A DNA stretch of 64,000 bases, from NCBI RefSeq assembly GCF_020171805.1, contig NZ_JAIVAF010000003.1, positions 186,001 through 250,000 of the forward strand. Direction: 5' to 3'. This DNA is from Guptibacillus algicola (GTDB taxonomy: Bacteria; Bacillota; Bacilli; Bacillales; Guptibacillaceae). Position 1 is the stretch's first letter; every line of letters begins with the position of its first letter. Position numbers and translations under genes: made by a program. The notes below the pieces were generated by a model. The model was not told the origin of the DNA. It saw only the letters and a list, made by a program, of their open reading frames with translations, and made no database searches. Of the stretch, positions 8,720 through 16,979 are shown piece by piece.

Positions 8720-9837
8720 GAATTAAGCAGACGATTGAAAAAGTACCTGGTGGTTTGATGGTTGTCCCATTGATGTTTGGTGCCCTTATCAACACGATTG
8801 ACCAGATGCATCTTCCTTTTATTATGAATGCATTAAAAGCGCTTGGCGTTTCCCCAACTGAGGAAGGATTCTACGAAATGCTTCGTATCGGTGGCTTCTC
8901 AGAAGCACTGTTTAAAAACGGTGCGCTTGTGTTGATCGCGTTATTCCTATTCTCGGCAGGTAGTCAGATGAATTTACGGATCGGTGGAGCAGCTCTGAAA
9001 AAAGGTGTGTTATTAACAACGACGAAATACTTAACAGGACTATCCGTTGGTTTATTATTCGGTTATTTCTTCGATCCGATGTCAGGGTTATTCGGGCTAT
9101 CGACACTTGCGATTATTGCAGGGATGACGAACGGAAATGGTGGTATGTACGCAGCATTAACAAGTCAGTATGGTAACCGTTCTGATGTTGGTGCGGTCGC
9201 GATTCTTTCTTTGAATGATGGCCCTTTTCTAACGCTCCTCGCGCTAGGGTTATTAGGATCTAGTTTCCCGATCATCGCATTTATCGCAGTTCTGTTACCA
9301 ATTGCGATCGGAATGCTTTTTGGAAACCTCGATAGTGAGATTAGAGAGTTCCTAAAGCCAGGTGAGATTCTACCCGTACCATTCTTTGCGTTCGCCCTAG
9401 GAGCAGGAATGAACCTTGCTAACTTCTTTAATCCAGAAGTCGTAGCTGCAGGTCTAACAATCGGTGTTCTTACGACTGTTCTAACAGGAGGAACAGGAAT
9501 CCTAGTTTTCAAATTGTTTAAAGAAAAAAGCTACATCGCACCGATTTCTGAAGCTTCAACAGCTGGAAACGCAGCAGCTACACCAGCGGCTATTGCGGCA
9601 GCTGCATCAGTTTCAGCTGGATCAGGTATGATGTCAGCAGGAGAAGCGGCGTCATTTCAGAGCATCGCAGCTGTGGCTACAGCACAAATTTCCATCGCAA
9701 CCCTTACGACAGCGATACTATGTCCAATCGCCGTGATTCTAGTGGACCGTTATCAACGTAATAAAGGAATCGATGGAACAGTTGAACAAACTGAACAGAG
9801 AAGAGCTAATGAAAGTAAAGCAGTAGAATCTGCTTAG
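8716..9837 (+). CDS. 2-keto-3-deoxygluconate permease family transporter (KdgT-like)
   Basis: This 373-residue protein has about ten membrane spans. KdgT features include the opening IKQTIEKVPGGLMVVPLMFG, GMTNGNGGMYAAL, and EASTAGNAAATPAAIAAA. The family imports sugar acids by cation symport. It carries an uncharged Ala/Gly-rich segment at about 275-310 and a polar C-terminal tail. Its position between glycerate kinase and LarA suggests a hydroxy acid such as glycerate as the cargo rather than KDG, since no KDG kinase or aldolase is nearby (inference). Confidence 0.88.
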   Translation: MRIKQTIEKVPGGLMVVPLMFGALINTIDQMHLPFIMNALKALGVSPTEEGFYEMLRIGGFSEALFKNGALVLIALFLFSAGSQMNLRIGGAALKKGVLLTTTKYLTGLSVGLLFGYFFDPMSGLFGLSTLAIIAGMTNGNGGMYAALTSQYGNRSDVGAVAILSLNDGPFLTLLALGLLGSSFPIIAFIAVLLPIAIGMLFGNLDSEIREFLKPGEILPVPFFAFALGAGMNLANFFNPEVVAAGLTIGVLTTVLTGGTGILVFKLFKEKSYIAPISEASTAGNAAATPAAIAAAASVSAGSGMMSAGEAASFQSIAAVATAQISIATLTTAILCPIAVILVDRYQRNKGIDGTVEQTEQRRANESKAVESA

Positions 9838-9921
9838 TTCTCGCTGACTGAGATTTTCCTATTGAACAAAGGGTGAAAAACGAAACAATAGAGAATTGCA
9901 CTTGAAAGAGAGGGATTCAAC

Positions 9922-11184
9922 TTGGAAACAACATTACTGTATGGGAAAGAAAATCTGTCCATTCAATTACCAGAAGATGCATTCGTAGTCGAACCAAAAA
10001 ACCTCCAGCAACTGAAGGATGAAAAGAATGGTATCAAAGAAGCACTCAACAATCCCATCGGCACACCTCCTCTCAAAGAGAAGGTAGATGAGTCCGATAC
10101 AGTCGCGATTGTGATCAGCGATATTACGCGACCTACGCCGAATCACATTCTTGTACCGCTCTTGATTGAAGAGCTCAGTCACGTACCGCTCGAAAACTTC
10201 GTGATCATTAATGGGACTGGAACACACCGCGATCAGACTCGAGAAGAGTTCATCGGGATGCTAGGGGAGTGGGTCGTGGATAACATCCGGATCGTGAATA
10301 ACCAGTGTCACGACAAAGAGACGCTTGTGAACCTTGGTGAAAGTAAGTTTGGGTGCGATGTTTATTTGAACAAAGAGTATGTGAACGCGGACTTTAAGAT
10401 CGTGACAGGGTTCATCGAGCCTCACTTCTTTGCAGGGTTTTCAGGTGGGCCGAAGGGAATTATGCCTGGAATCGCTGGAATCGAAACGATCATGACGTTT
10501 CATAATGCGCGGATGATAGGTGATCCACTCGCGACATGGGGCAACATGACTAATAATCCCGTACAAGATATGACGAGAGAAATCAATGCCATGTGTAAGG
10601 CGGATTTCATGCTGAACGTGACGCTCAACAAAGAGAAAGAGATTACGGAAGTTTTCGCTGGTGAGCTGTACGAAGCACATGACCGGGGCTGTGCGTATGC
10701 GAAAGAGCATGCGATGGTGAAATGCGACGAGCGGTTTGATGTCGTGATCACGTCGAATTCTGGTTATCCACTCGATCAAAACTTGTATCAGGCGGTTAAA
10801 GGAATGAGTGCGGCGCACAAGATCGTGAAAAAGGGTGGCGCTATTCTCGTCGCTTCAGAATGTTCAGATGGACTTCCAGGTCACGGAAATTTCGCGAAAA
10901 TTTTTGAGATGGCCAATAGTCCTGAGGAATTACTTGAGATGATCAACAATCCGGAATTCAAGATGTTCGATCAGTGGCAGGTACAGAAACAAGCAGTCAT
11001 CCAGACGTGGGCGGACGTTCATGTGTATTCTCTGCTTAGTGATGAAGAAGTTACAGGCGCAATGTTGAAACCGATGGCAAGCATTGAAGGTACGATAGAG
11101 AAACTAAAAGAGGTAATGGGGGAAGATCTCACGGTTGCCGTACTGCCGTTAGGACCGTTAACGATCCCATATGTTGAAGAATGA
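9922..11184 (+). CDS. larA: Nickel-dependent lactate racemase family, canonical LarA type
   Basis: This 420-residue protein keeps every key LarA position, five or six residues offset from the Lactobacillus plantarum numbering: Arg70, His102, His168, Lys178 (FSGGPKG, cofactor attachment), His194 (nickel ligand, FHNAR), Tyr289 and Lys293. It should racemise an alpha-hydroxy acid using the nickel-pincer nucleotide. The TTG start at 9922 follows GAGAGGGA. Being in one module with glycerate kinase and a sugar-acid permease, it may racemise glycerate rather than lactate (inference). The cofactor genes larB, larC and larE are absent here. Confidence 0.88.
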   Translation: METTLLYGKENLSIQLPEDAFVVEPKNLQQLKDEKNGIKEALNNPIGTPPLKEKVDESDTVAIVISDITRPTPNHILVPLLIEELSHVPLENFVIINGTGTHRDQTREEFIGMLGEWVVDNIRIVNNQCHDKETLVNLGESKFGCDVYLNKEYVNADFKIVTGFIEPHFFAGFSGGPKGIMPGIAGIETIMTFHNARMIGDPLATWGNMTNNPVQDMTREINAMCKADFMLNVTLNKEKEITEVFAGELYEAHDRGCAYAKEHAMVKCDERFDVVITSNSGYPLDQNLYQAVKGMSAAHKIVKKGGAILVASECSDGLPGHGNFAKIFEMANSPEELLEMINNPEFKMFDQWQVQKQAVIQTWADVHVYSLLSDEEVTGAMLKPMASIEGTIEKLKEVMGEDLTVAVLPLGPLTIPYVEE

Positions 11185-11210
11185 CTCCCTGTTGGGAGCA
11201 TTCTTTTTTT
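11179..11210 (+). terminator. Terminator overlapping the larA stop
   Basis: GAATGACTCCC (11179-11189) pairs with GGGAGCATTC (11194-11203) with a one-base bulge, followed by seven T residues. The larA stop codon lies in the 5' arm. Confidence 0.85.
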
Positions 11211-11307
11211 ATGTGTCTATTTGACCGTGTCATTTTATCTATTTGTACTTAAAAGTAATCCTTACGAACTACTTTTCTAAATAATCTAAATATTTTAACA
11301 AAAGGTG

Positions 11308-11337
11308 TTGTGATTGTTAGAATAGTGTGATTATAAT
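11308..11337 (+). promoter_or_regulatory. Likely sigma-A promoter of the GntR/ECF/nucleoside operon
   Basis: TTGTGA (11308-11313) and a perfect TATAAT (11332-11337) are separated by 18 bases and lie about 58 bases before the GntR start. No clear palindromic operator was recognised. Confidence 0.5.
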
Positions 11338-11394
11338 ACTTGTAGGACGACCGACGTAGGAGGTTGTTCCAATTTACAAAAAGTGGTGATTTTG

Positions 11395-12120
11395 ATGAAA
11401 TTGGCAACCAGATCGTTATATCTTCAGGCCAGAGACATGATTTTTGATTTAATCAATGACAATTTAGAACCGATGGACAAGATCCCTTCCGAGCAAAAGC
11501 TATCGAAAGAGTTGGGAGTTAGTCGAAATACAATTCGTGAAGCAATTCGAACATTAGAACAAGAAGGCTTCTTATTCAGTAGACAAGGTGTCGGAACGTT
11601 CGTGATCGGATCGAAAAACAGCTTGAAAACAAACATTTCAACGCTAGAGAGTTCGACGAACATCATCAAAGCACACGGCTACAACCCAGGAACGGTGAAC
11701 GTTCATTCGTCCGTTCAATCCGTTTCACCTGAAATGAAGAAGACTCTCTCATTAAACGAAGATGAAGAAAAGATTTTCTACATCGAACGTGTACGTACGG
11801 CGAACAACGATCCTGTCGTCTATGTAGAAGATTATGTGCCATACCGATTAGGGATGGAAAATGAATACCAAGAGATTTATTACGAATCTCTCCTCGACTT
11901 CTTAGAGAATTTTGACCTCAACGTATCCTTCTCAGTTTGTTCCATCAAAGCAGTCATCAGTGACGACAAAATCGCATCCAAGCTTGAACTAAAAGAACAA
12001 TGCGCACTTCTCCTTCTAAAGCAAACACACTATTCCAATACTGGACAACCTGTCTTATATTCCGACAGTTACTATTTAAGCGACAATTTCGAATTCAATG
12101 CCATTAGAAAAAGAGGATAA
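11395..12120 (+). CDS. GntR-family regulator, HutC subfamily (UTRA domain)
   Basis: This 241-residue protein has an N-terminal winged helix (about 8-72, PSEQKLSKELGVSRNTIREAIRTLEQEG and GVGTFV) and a C-terminal UTRA ligand domain (about 90-240, ending LYSDSYYLSDNFEF). HutC-type repressors bind small metabolites, often sugar phosphates or amino-acid-like ligands. It heads the operon that follows by 66 bases and is the obvious candidate regulator of it. ATG 11395 is preferred; upstream GTG codons overlap its Shine-Dalgarno-like GTGGTGAT. Confidence 0.88.
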   Translation: MKLATRSLYLQARDMIFDLINDNLEPMDKIPSEQKLSKELGVSRNTIREAIRTLEQEGFLFSRQGVGTFVIGSKNSLKTNISTLESSTNIIKAHGYNPGTVNVHSSVQSVSPEMKKTLSLNEDEEKIFYIERVRTANNDPVVYVEDYVPYRLGMENEYQEIYYESLLDFLENFDLNVSFSVCSIKAVISDDKIASKLELKEQCALLLLKQTHYSNTGQPVLYSDSYYLSDNFEFNAIRKRG

Positions 12121-12186
12121 AGGGGGGTTACATAGTCCATCGATGTCTGTCAGGAAGGGTCATTTACTAAAAGGGAGGAAAATGAA

Positions 12187-12828
12187 ATGAGTAAAGTAGT
12201 ACAAGCTGTTTCAACTAGCCGAAAAATGAAAGGGCTTACAACGGTCGATATCGTGTTGATGGCAATCCTCGCCATCGTAAACGGAGTTGCCATGACGTAC
12301 CTTGCCATGTTAAATCAGCTTCTTACTGCACTAGGTGGACCGGTTCTCACATCGATCACGTTAGGTCTTTATAGTATCTCTGGTGTTCTTGCAGCGTATA
12401 TCATTCGAAAGCCTGGAGCAGCCTTCTTCACGCTAACACTCGCTGGAGTTGTTCAGATCATCTCAGGAAATCCGAACGGACTGATTTCCATGACGGCAGC
12501 GATGACGGACGGACTTGGTGTTGAGCTAGGGTTCATGATGTTTCGCTACAAGCGTTGGGACTGGATCAGTACTGGTGTTGCTGGACTTCTTGCTGTACCG
12601 CTTTGGTTCATCATCGCTGCTTTCTGGTTCGGTTATTACAAGTGGGGCATGACGATTCTACTCATCGCATTCGCCGTTCGTTGTCTAAGTGGCGTAATCC
12701 TCTCAGGCTGGTTGAGTAAAATGATCGGTGACTTGCTAGTTCGTACGGATATCTTGAAAGGGTTCAGTATTCATAAACAGCAGAAGAAGAAGGGAGTAGA
12801 TGTGGATGAAACCCATCATTCAGCTTAA
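12187..12828 (+). CDS. ECF transporter substrate-binding (S) component, YkoE-like
   Basis: This 213-residue protein has about six spans and looks like the YkoE group of energy-coupling-factor S components (opening TTVDIVLMAILAIVNGVAMTY). S components give an ECF importer its specificity. B. subtilis YkoE is linked to thiamine precursors, but here the operon encodes nucleoside and sugar enzymes, so a (deoxy)nucleoside or related compound is a reasonable guess (inference). AAAGGGAGG precedes the ATG. Its 3' end overlaps the ATPase gene by 29 bases. Confidence 0.75.
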   Translation: MSKVVQAVSTSRKMKGLTTVDIVLMAILAIVNGVAMTYLAMLNQLLTALGGPVLTSITLGLYSISGVLAAYIIRKPGAAFFTLTLAGVVQIISGNPNGLISMTAAMTDGLGVELGFMMFRYKRWDWISTGVAGLLAVPLWFIIAAFWFGYYKWGMTILLIAFAVRCLSGVILSGWLSKMIGDLLVRTDILKGFSIHKQQKKKGVDVDETHHSA

Positions 12829-14542
12829 AGACGTAACTTACATTTATGAAGATGAGACTGAGCCAGTCTTAAAAGACTGCTCTCTTGAAATCAATGAAGG
12901 TGAGTTCGTCTTGATCGTAGGGCCGAGTGGTTGCGGTAAGAGTACACTCTGTCAGACGTTCAATGGGATTATTCCGAACGTAATGGAAGGGAGAATCGGT
13001 GGAGAGATCAACGTGGATCAGAAGAACGTACTCGAACTCGATTTGAAAGATTTATCTACGAGTATGGGACTTGTTTTCCAAGACCCTGACGCTCAGCTTT
13101 GTAACATCTATGTAGAAGATGAAGTTGCGTTTGCTCCCGAGAACTTGAAGGTCGATCCTGTTGAAATCCGGGGTCGAATCCAGGATTGCCTCGATAAAGT
13201 AGGGATGACCGGATTTGAAAATCGTAAAGTGTTCGAGCTATCTGGTGGGCAAAAGCAAAAAGTTGGTATCGCTTCGGTTCTCGCGATGGAGCCACAAATC
13301 TTAGTGCTCGATAATGCGACGGCAAACCTTGATCCGCAGGCGACAAAAGATATTTTCGATCTCCTTCAGGTGCTACATAAGGAGTTCGGTCATACGATCA
13401 TCGTTGTCGAAAACAAGATCGATGACATCATGCATCTCGTCGATCGAGTCGTTGTGATGGAAGATGGGACGATCATTCAATCTGGTACGCCGCAGGAAGT
13501 GTTGGAATCGTCGATCGATCAACTAACCGACATGGGTGTATGGGTGCCAGAGATATCTGAACTCGCGATTCAACTGAAAGACAGAGGAATGACGTTCAAT
13601 CGCTTCCCGATTTCTGTTGAGGATGCCGCTCAAGAGCTTGAAGGAAGATGGAGGTCTGAAGCCCCAATCCTCCCTTCAAACGATGTAACGCAATTGCAGC
13701 CCGAGGCTCTCAAGGTGAAGGACCTCGATTACTATTATCCTAACGGTACCCAAGCTTTGAAGGATGTAAACTTCTCAATCAAAAAAGGAGACTTTGTGAC
13801 AATCCTCGGGACGAATGGCTCCGGTAAGACAACGCTCGTGAAGCATTTGATGGGCATCATCCGTCCGCCGAAAGGCAAGGTTTTCTTGAAAGGAAACGAT
13901 ACGTTCAAGCGTGATCTTCTCTCGATGACAGATGATATTGGATACGTGTTCCAGAATCCTGAACATCAATTCGTGGCGGACAATGTGTTTGAGGAAGCGA
14001 TCTATAGCTTAAAGGTAAAACACGGCATCGAGAGCGATGATGAACTACCAGATGAGATTAAAGAGCAAGGTGTACGAGCGCTCATGGACGTGAATCTTCT
14101 CGACCAAAAAGACAAGCATCCATTCATGCTGAGTGGTGGTGAAAAGAGACGACTAAGTGTCATTGCGTCCCTTATTCTAGGTCAGGATATCGTCATCCTT
14201 GATGAGCCGACCACTGGTCAAGATTATGCAAGTGCGACGAAGCTATTAGAGCTTTGTAAAGATCTCCAAGCACAAGGCAAGACGGTGATCATGATCACGC
14301 ACGACATTCGCCTCGTGTGTAAGTGGGCCGATTCAGCACTTGTCATGCACCAAGGTGAACTGATCTATGACGGCGATGTGAAACGACTGTTCATGAATGA
14401 GGATGTGTTGACGAAAGCGTCACTGATCGAACCACCGATCTCACTTCTCGCAAAGCGATTAGTTCCATCTTTAAGAGATGAAGCAGTGATCACGATTGAA
14501 GACTTTCTACAAACCGAAGAGAGGGTGAAACAAGTCCTATGA
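12800..14542 (+). CDS. ECF transporter fused double ATPase (YkoD-like)
   Basis: Two ABC ATPase domains are fused in 580 residues. Domain 1 has GPSGCGKST (41-49) and LSGGQKQKVG. Domain 2 (from about 297) has GTNGSGKTT, LSGGEKRRLS and Walker B ILDEPTTGQD. Domain 1 is unusual: its Walker B reads LVLDNATANLD, so the catalytic Glu is Asn172. It therefore probably has one hydrolytic site and one degenerate site. The fusion and gene order S-AA-T match ykoEDC. The ATG at 12800 follows AAGAAGGGAG inside the S-component gene. Confidence 0.9.
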   Translation: MWMKPIIQLKDVTYIYEDETEPVLKDCSLEINEGEFVLIVGPSGCGKSTLCQTFNGIIPNVMEGRIGGEINVDQKNVLELDLKDLSTSMGLVFQDPDAQLCNIYVEDEVAFAPENLKVDPVEIRGRIQDCLDKVGMTGFENRKVFELSGGQKQKVGIASVLAMEPQILVLDNATANLDPQATKDIFDLLQVLHKEFGHTIIVVENKIDDIMHLVDRVVVMEDGTIIQSGTPQEVLESSIDQLTDMGVWVPEISELAIQLKDRGMTFNRFPISVEDAAQELEGRWRSEAPILPSNDVTQLQPEALKVKDLDYYYPNGTQALKDVNFSIKKGDFVTILGTNGSGKTTLVKHLMGIIRPPKGKVFLKGNDTFKRDLLSMTDDIGYVFQNPEHQFVADNVFEEAIYSLKVKHGIESDDELPDEIKEQGVRALMDVNLLDQKDKHPFMLSGGEKRRLSVIASLILGQDIVILDEPTTGQDYASATKLLELCKDLQAQGKTVIMITHDIRLVCKWADSALVMHQGELIYDGDVKRLFMNEDVLTKASLIEPPISLLAKRLVPSLRDEAVITIEDFLQTEERVKQVL

Positions 14543-15309
14543 GCTTAGCATTCCAATTCTATGAGAAGAAGTCGTTCATGCACTCTCTTGATCCCGTGAC
14601 GAAGCTCGTGTGGATGGTGTGTATCTCGATCCTCGTATTTATTTACGAGACGGCCATTCCTCAGCTTCTATTATTCGCAGCGATTCTCACGGTCGCGCTG
14701 ATCTTTGCAAAATTAAGTCTTGGGTTCGTGTTTCGAGGAATTTGGATCATGCTGTTGTTCAGTATTGGCTTCTTCGTTTTACAGGTGATCCTTGTTCCGG
14801 GTGAAACACTGCTTTATAACCTGGGGCCCATCGCGATTTATGCCGAGTCGCTTGATTTCGCGCTAGCGATTACGATTCGCATTCTAACCATTTTCACAAC
14901 ATCACTCATCTTCGTTGCAACGAGTGATCCCCGGGATATCGTAATCTCTTTAACACAAAAGATGAAGGTTCCTTATCGCTATGCGTATTCGATCTTCGTT
15001 GCTTTACGCTTCGTACCGACGCTTGAACAAGAAGCGAAAGTCATCGAAGCGGCACAAACGATTCGAGGCGTAGGAAAGCAAAAAGGGTTGAAGAACAAAG
15101 CTGAGAACTTGAAGCGGTTTACGCTACCCCTTCTAATGGGAGCAATCCGAAGAGTTCGGACGACCGCGAACACGATGGAAGCGAAAGGATACGGAGCTTA
15201 CCAGGACCGGACGTATATCCGGACGATCAACTACAACGTGAAAGGCATCACATTCGGCGTTGCCTGGTGCGCCCTCACGGTTACCTTACTATCCATGAAA
15301 TTACTATGA
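14539..15309 (+). CDS. ECF transporter transmembrane (T) component
   Basis: This 256-residue membrane protein of the EcfT/CbiQ family has about five spans and a long cytoplasmic region with the coupling motifs AQTIRGVG and MEAKGYG, which contact the ATPases. It overlaps the ATPase gene at ATGA and completes the importer with the two preceding genes. Confidence 0.88.
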   Translation: MSLAFQFYEKKSFMHSLDPVTKLVWMVCISILVFIYETAIPQLLLFAAILTVALIFAKLSLGFVFRGIWIMLLFSIGFFVLQVILVPGETLLYNLGPIAIYAESLDFALAITIRILTIFTTSLIFVATSDPRDIVISLTQKMKVPYRYAYSIFVALRFVPTLEQEAKVIEAAQTIRGVGKQKGLKNKAENLKRFTLPLLMGAIRRVRTTANTMEAKGYGAYQDRTYIRTINYNVKGITFGVAWCALTVTLLSMKLL

Positions 15310-15325
15310 AGGGGGAGATCTATGG

Positions 15326-16117
15326 ATGGATGATAATGAGATGAAGTTTGAAGTCGCATACATGCCAAAAGAAGTGAAGGAAGATGTTCCTCAAGTATGT
15401 GTCCTCGTCGATGTGCTAAGAGCAACGACGGCGATGATAACCATGCTTGACCAGGGATGTTCAGAGATCATGTTAACAGATGATGAAAAACGAACAGTAA
15501 ATGAAGTCGGAGTCGATCAGGACACGCTCATCTGTGCAGAAGATGTATACGGCAATGTGTCTGAGCATGCACAGTTCAGTCCGTCGCTGATCTCGATCAA
15601 TTCGATGGATTTAAAGGATAAGCGGGTCATTCTAAAAACAACGAATGGCACGCTTGCCGGATTCACGCTTTGGAATTCTGGTAACCAGCATGTACTTGTC
15701 GGTTCACTCAGAAATGCAAAAGCGGTGATGGATAAGGCCGTTAAGATGGCGGACGAGCTTGGAGTAGGGGTCATCATCGTCTGTGCTGGTCGTGAGAACG
15801 GTCAGATCGCGGCACTTGATGATGCCTACACAGCAGGGATCTTACTAGAGTATGGAAAGCGAGCAGCGGAAACGTTGAACCGCGTCCCACTCGTGAAGGA
15901 TTCTGGCAAAATCAGCAGTCATCTTTTAGAAAGGTATCCAGGCACTGTCGAAGCATTCGAGGATTCTGGTAGTGGTGAAACGATGAGACGAATCGGATGC
16001 AAAGAAGATATCAAACTATGTTCCGTAGAAAACTTATCAGACTTAGCCCCTGTTCTTGAGTTCACTGGAAACAGCTCTATTGTAGTTAAAAATTTAAAAG
16101 AGGTGGTTTACAAATGA
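15326..16117 (+). CDS. ComB-family phosphatase (2-phosphosulfolactate phosphatase-like)
   Basis: This 263-residue protein carries ComB family features: VLVDVLRATTAM (about 26-37), KTTNGTLAG, IVCAGRENG and DDAYTAG. Known ComB enzymes remove phosphate from 2-phosphosulfolactate, but no sulfolactate genes are near. In this operon it could dephosphorylate a sugar phosphate made by one of the phosphorylases, analogous to the phosphatase step in other 5'-substituted-nucleoside pathways (inference). GGGGGAGATC precedes ATG 15326. The stop overlaps the next start at ATGA. Confidence 0.75.
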   Translation: MDDNEMKFEVAYMPKEVKEDVPQVCVLVDVLRATTAMITMLDQGCSEIMLTDDEKRTVNEVGVDQDTLICAEDVYGNVSEHAQFSPSLISINSMDLKDKRVILKTTNGTLAGFTLWNSGNQHVLVGSLRNAKAVMDKAVKMADELGVGVIIVCAGRENGQIAALDDAYTAGILLEYGKRAAETLNRVPLVKDSGKISSHLLERYPGTVEAFEDSGSGETMRRIGCKEDIKLCSVENLSDLAPVLEFTGNSSIVVKNLKEVVYK

Positions 16118-16965
16118 CAAATTGGAAATCAAACGCATCGAAACCGGTAATGGACGAAGGCCTACAATATCACATCCGTTGTAAAGAAGGCGACGTTGAG
16201 AAGTACGTGTTGCTACCAGGTGACCCTGATCGTGTCGATATGATCGGTGATGAATGGACCGAATCTCGTAAAATCGCAAACTATCGTGAGCACCGTACGT
16301 TCAGTGGAAAAGTTGGTGAAGTCGGGATAACAGCGTGTTCAACAGGAGCTGGTGGTGGATCGACGGCAAGTGCATTTGAAGAACTAGCCGCTTTAGGTGG
16401 CGATACGTTCTTACGAGTTGGTACAACTGCAGCGATTCAGGAACACATCGATCCAGGCGATATCATCATTTCTTCAGGTGCCGTTCGACACGATGGAACG
16501 AGCCAGTTCTACGTAGACGATCGCTACCCGGCAAGCGCACATTATGAAGCGACTTCAGCTCTCGTAGAAGCTGCAGAGCGACTCGGTTATACATACCACG
16601 TAGGTGTTTCGTGTTCAACGGCATCCTGGTATTGCGGACAAGGACGAACAGGGTTGAATGGTTATGAACAATCCTTCTTCAAAGATAAAGTAGCGGATCT
16701 AAACAAGGCTGGCGTCATGAACTTTGAAATGGAAGCAGCGACGATCTTCACGCTTGCTGGATTATACGGCTTACGAGCTGGATCTGTTTGTACGGTTGTT
16801 GCGAATCGAATTCGTGATGAATTCTCGTACGGTGGTGTTGAGAAGAGTATCCGTGTTGCGAATTTAGCTGTTCAAATTTTAGCTGAATGGGATCAACTGA
16901 AAAAGGAACGTAAGAAGGACTACTGGTTCCCGTCTATGACAGAAGGCACAACAGTAAAAGGTTAA
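16114..16965 (+). CDS. Nucleoside phosphorylase, uridine phosphorylase-like
   Basis: This 283-residue PNP/UDP superfamily member shows the phosphate-binding LLPGDPDRVDMIG, the GTTAAIQ loop (normally GTTGAIQ-like) and NFEMEAATIFTLAGLYG, the ribose-binding Glu block. It cleaves a nucleoside with phosphate to a base and a (deoxy)ribose-1-phosphate. It resembles uridine phosphorylases rather than the MTA phosphorylases later in the operon, so the locus probably handles more than one base. It overlaps the ComB-like gene by four bases. Confidence 0.85.
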   Translation: MTNWKSNASKPVMDEGLQYHIRCKEGDVEKYVLLPGDPDRVDMIGDEWTESRKIANYREHRTFSGKVGEVGITACSTGAGGGSTASAFEELAALGGDTFLRVGTTAAIQEHIDPGDIIISSGAVRHDGTSQFYVDDRYPASAHYEATSALVEAAERLGYTYHVGVSCSTASWYCGQGRTGLNGYEQSFFKDKVADLNKAGVMNFEMEAATIFTLAGLYGLRAGSVCTVVANRIRDEFSYGGVEKSIRVANLAVQILAEWDQLKKERKKDYWFPSMTEGTTVKG

Positions 16966-16979
16966 GGAGGAATACGATT

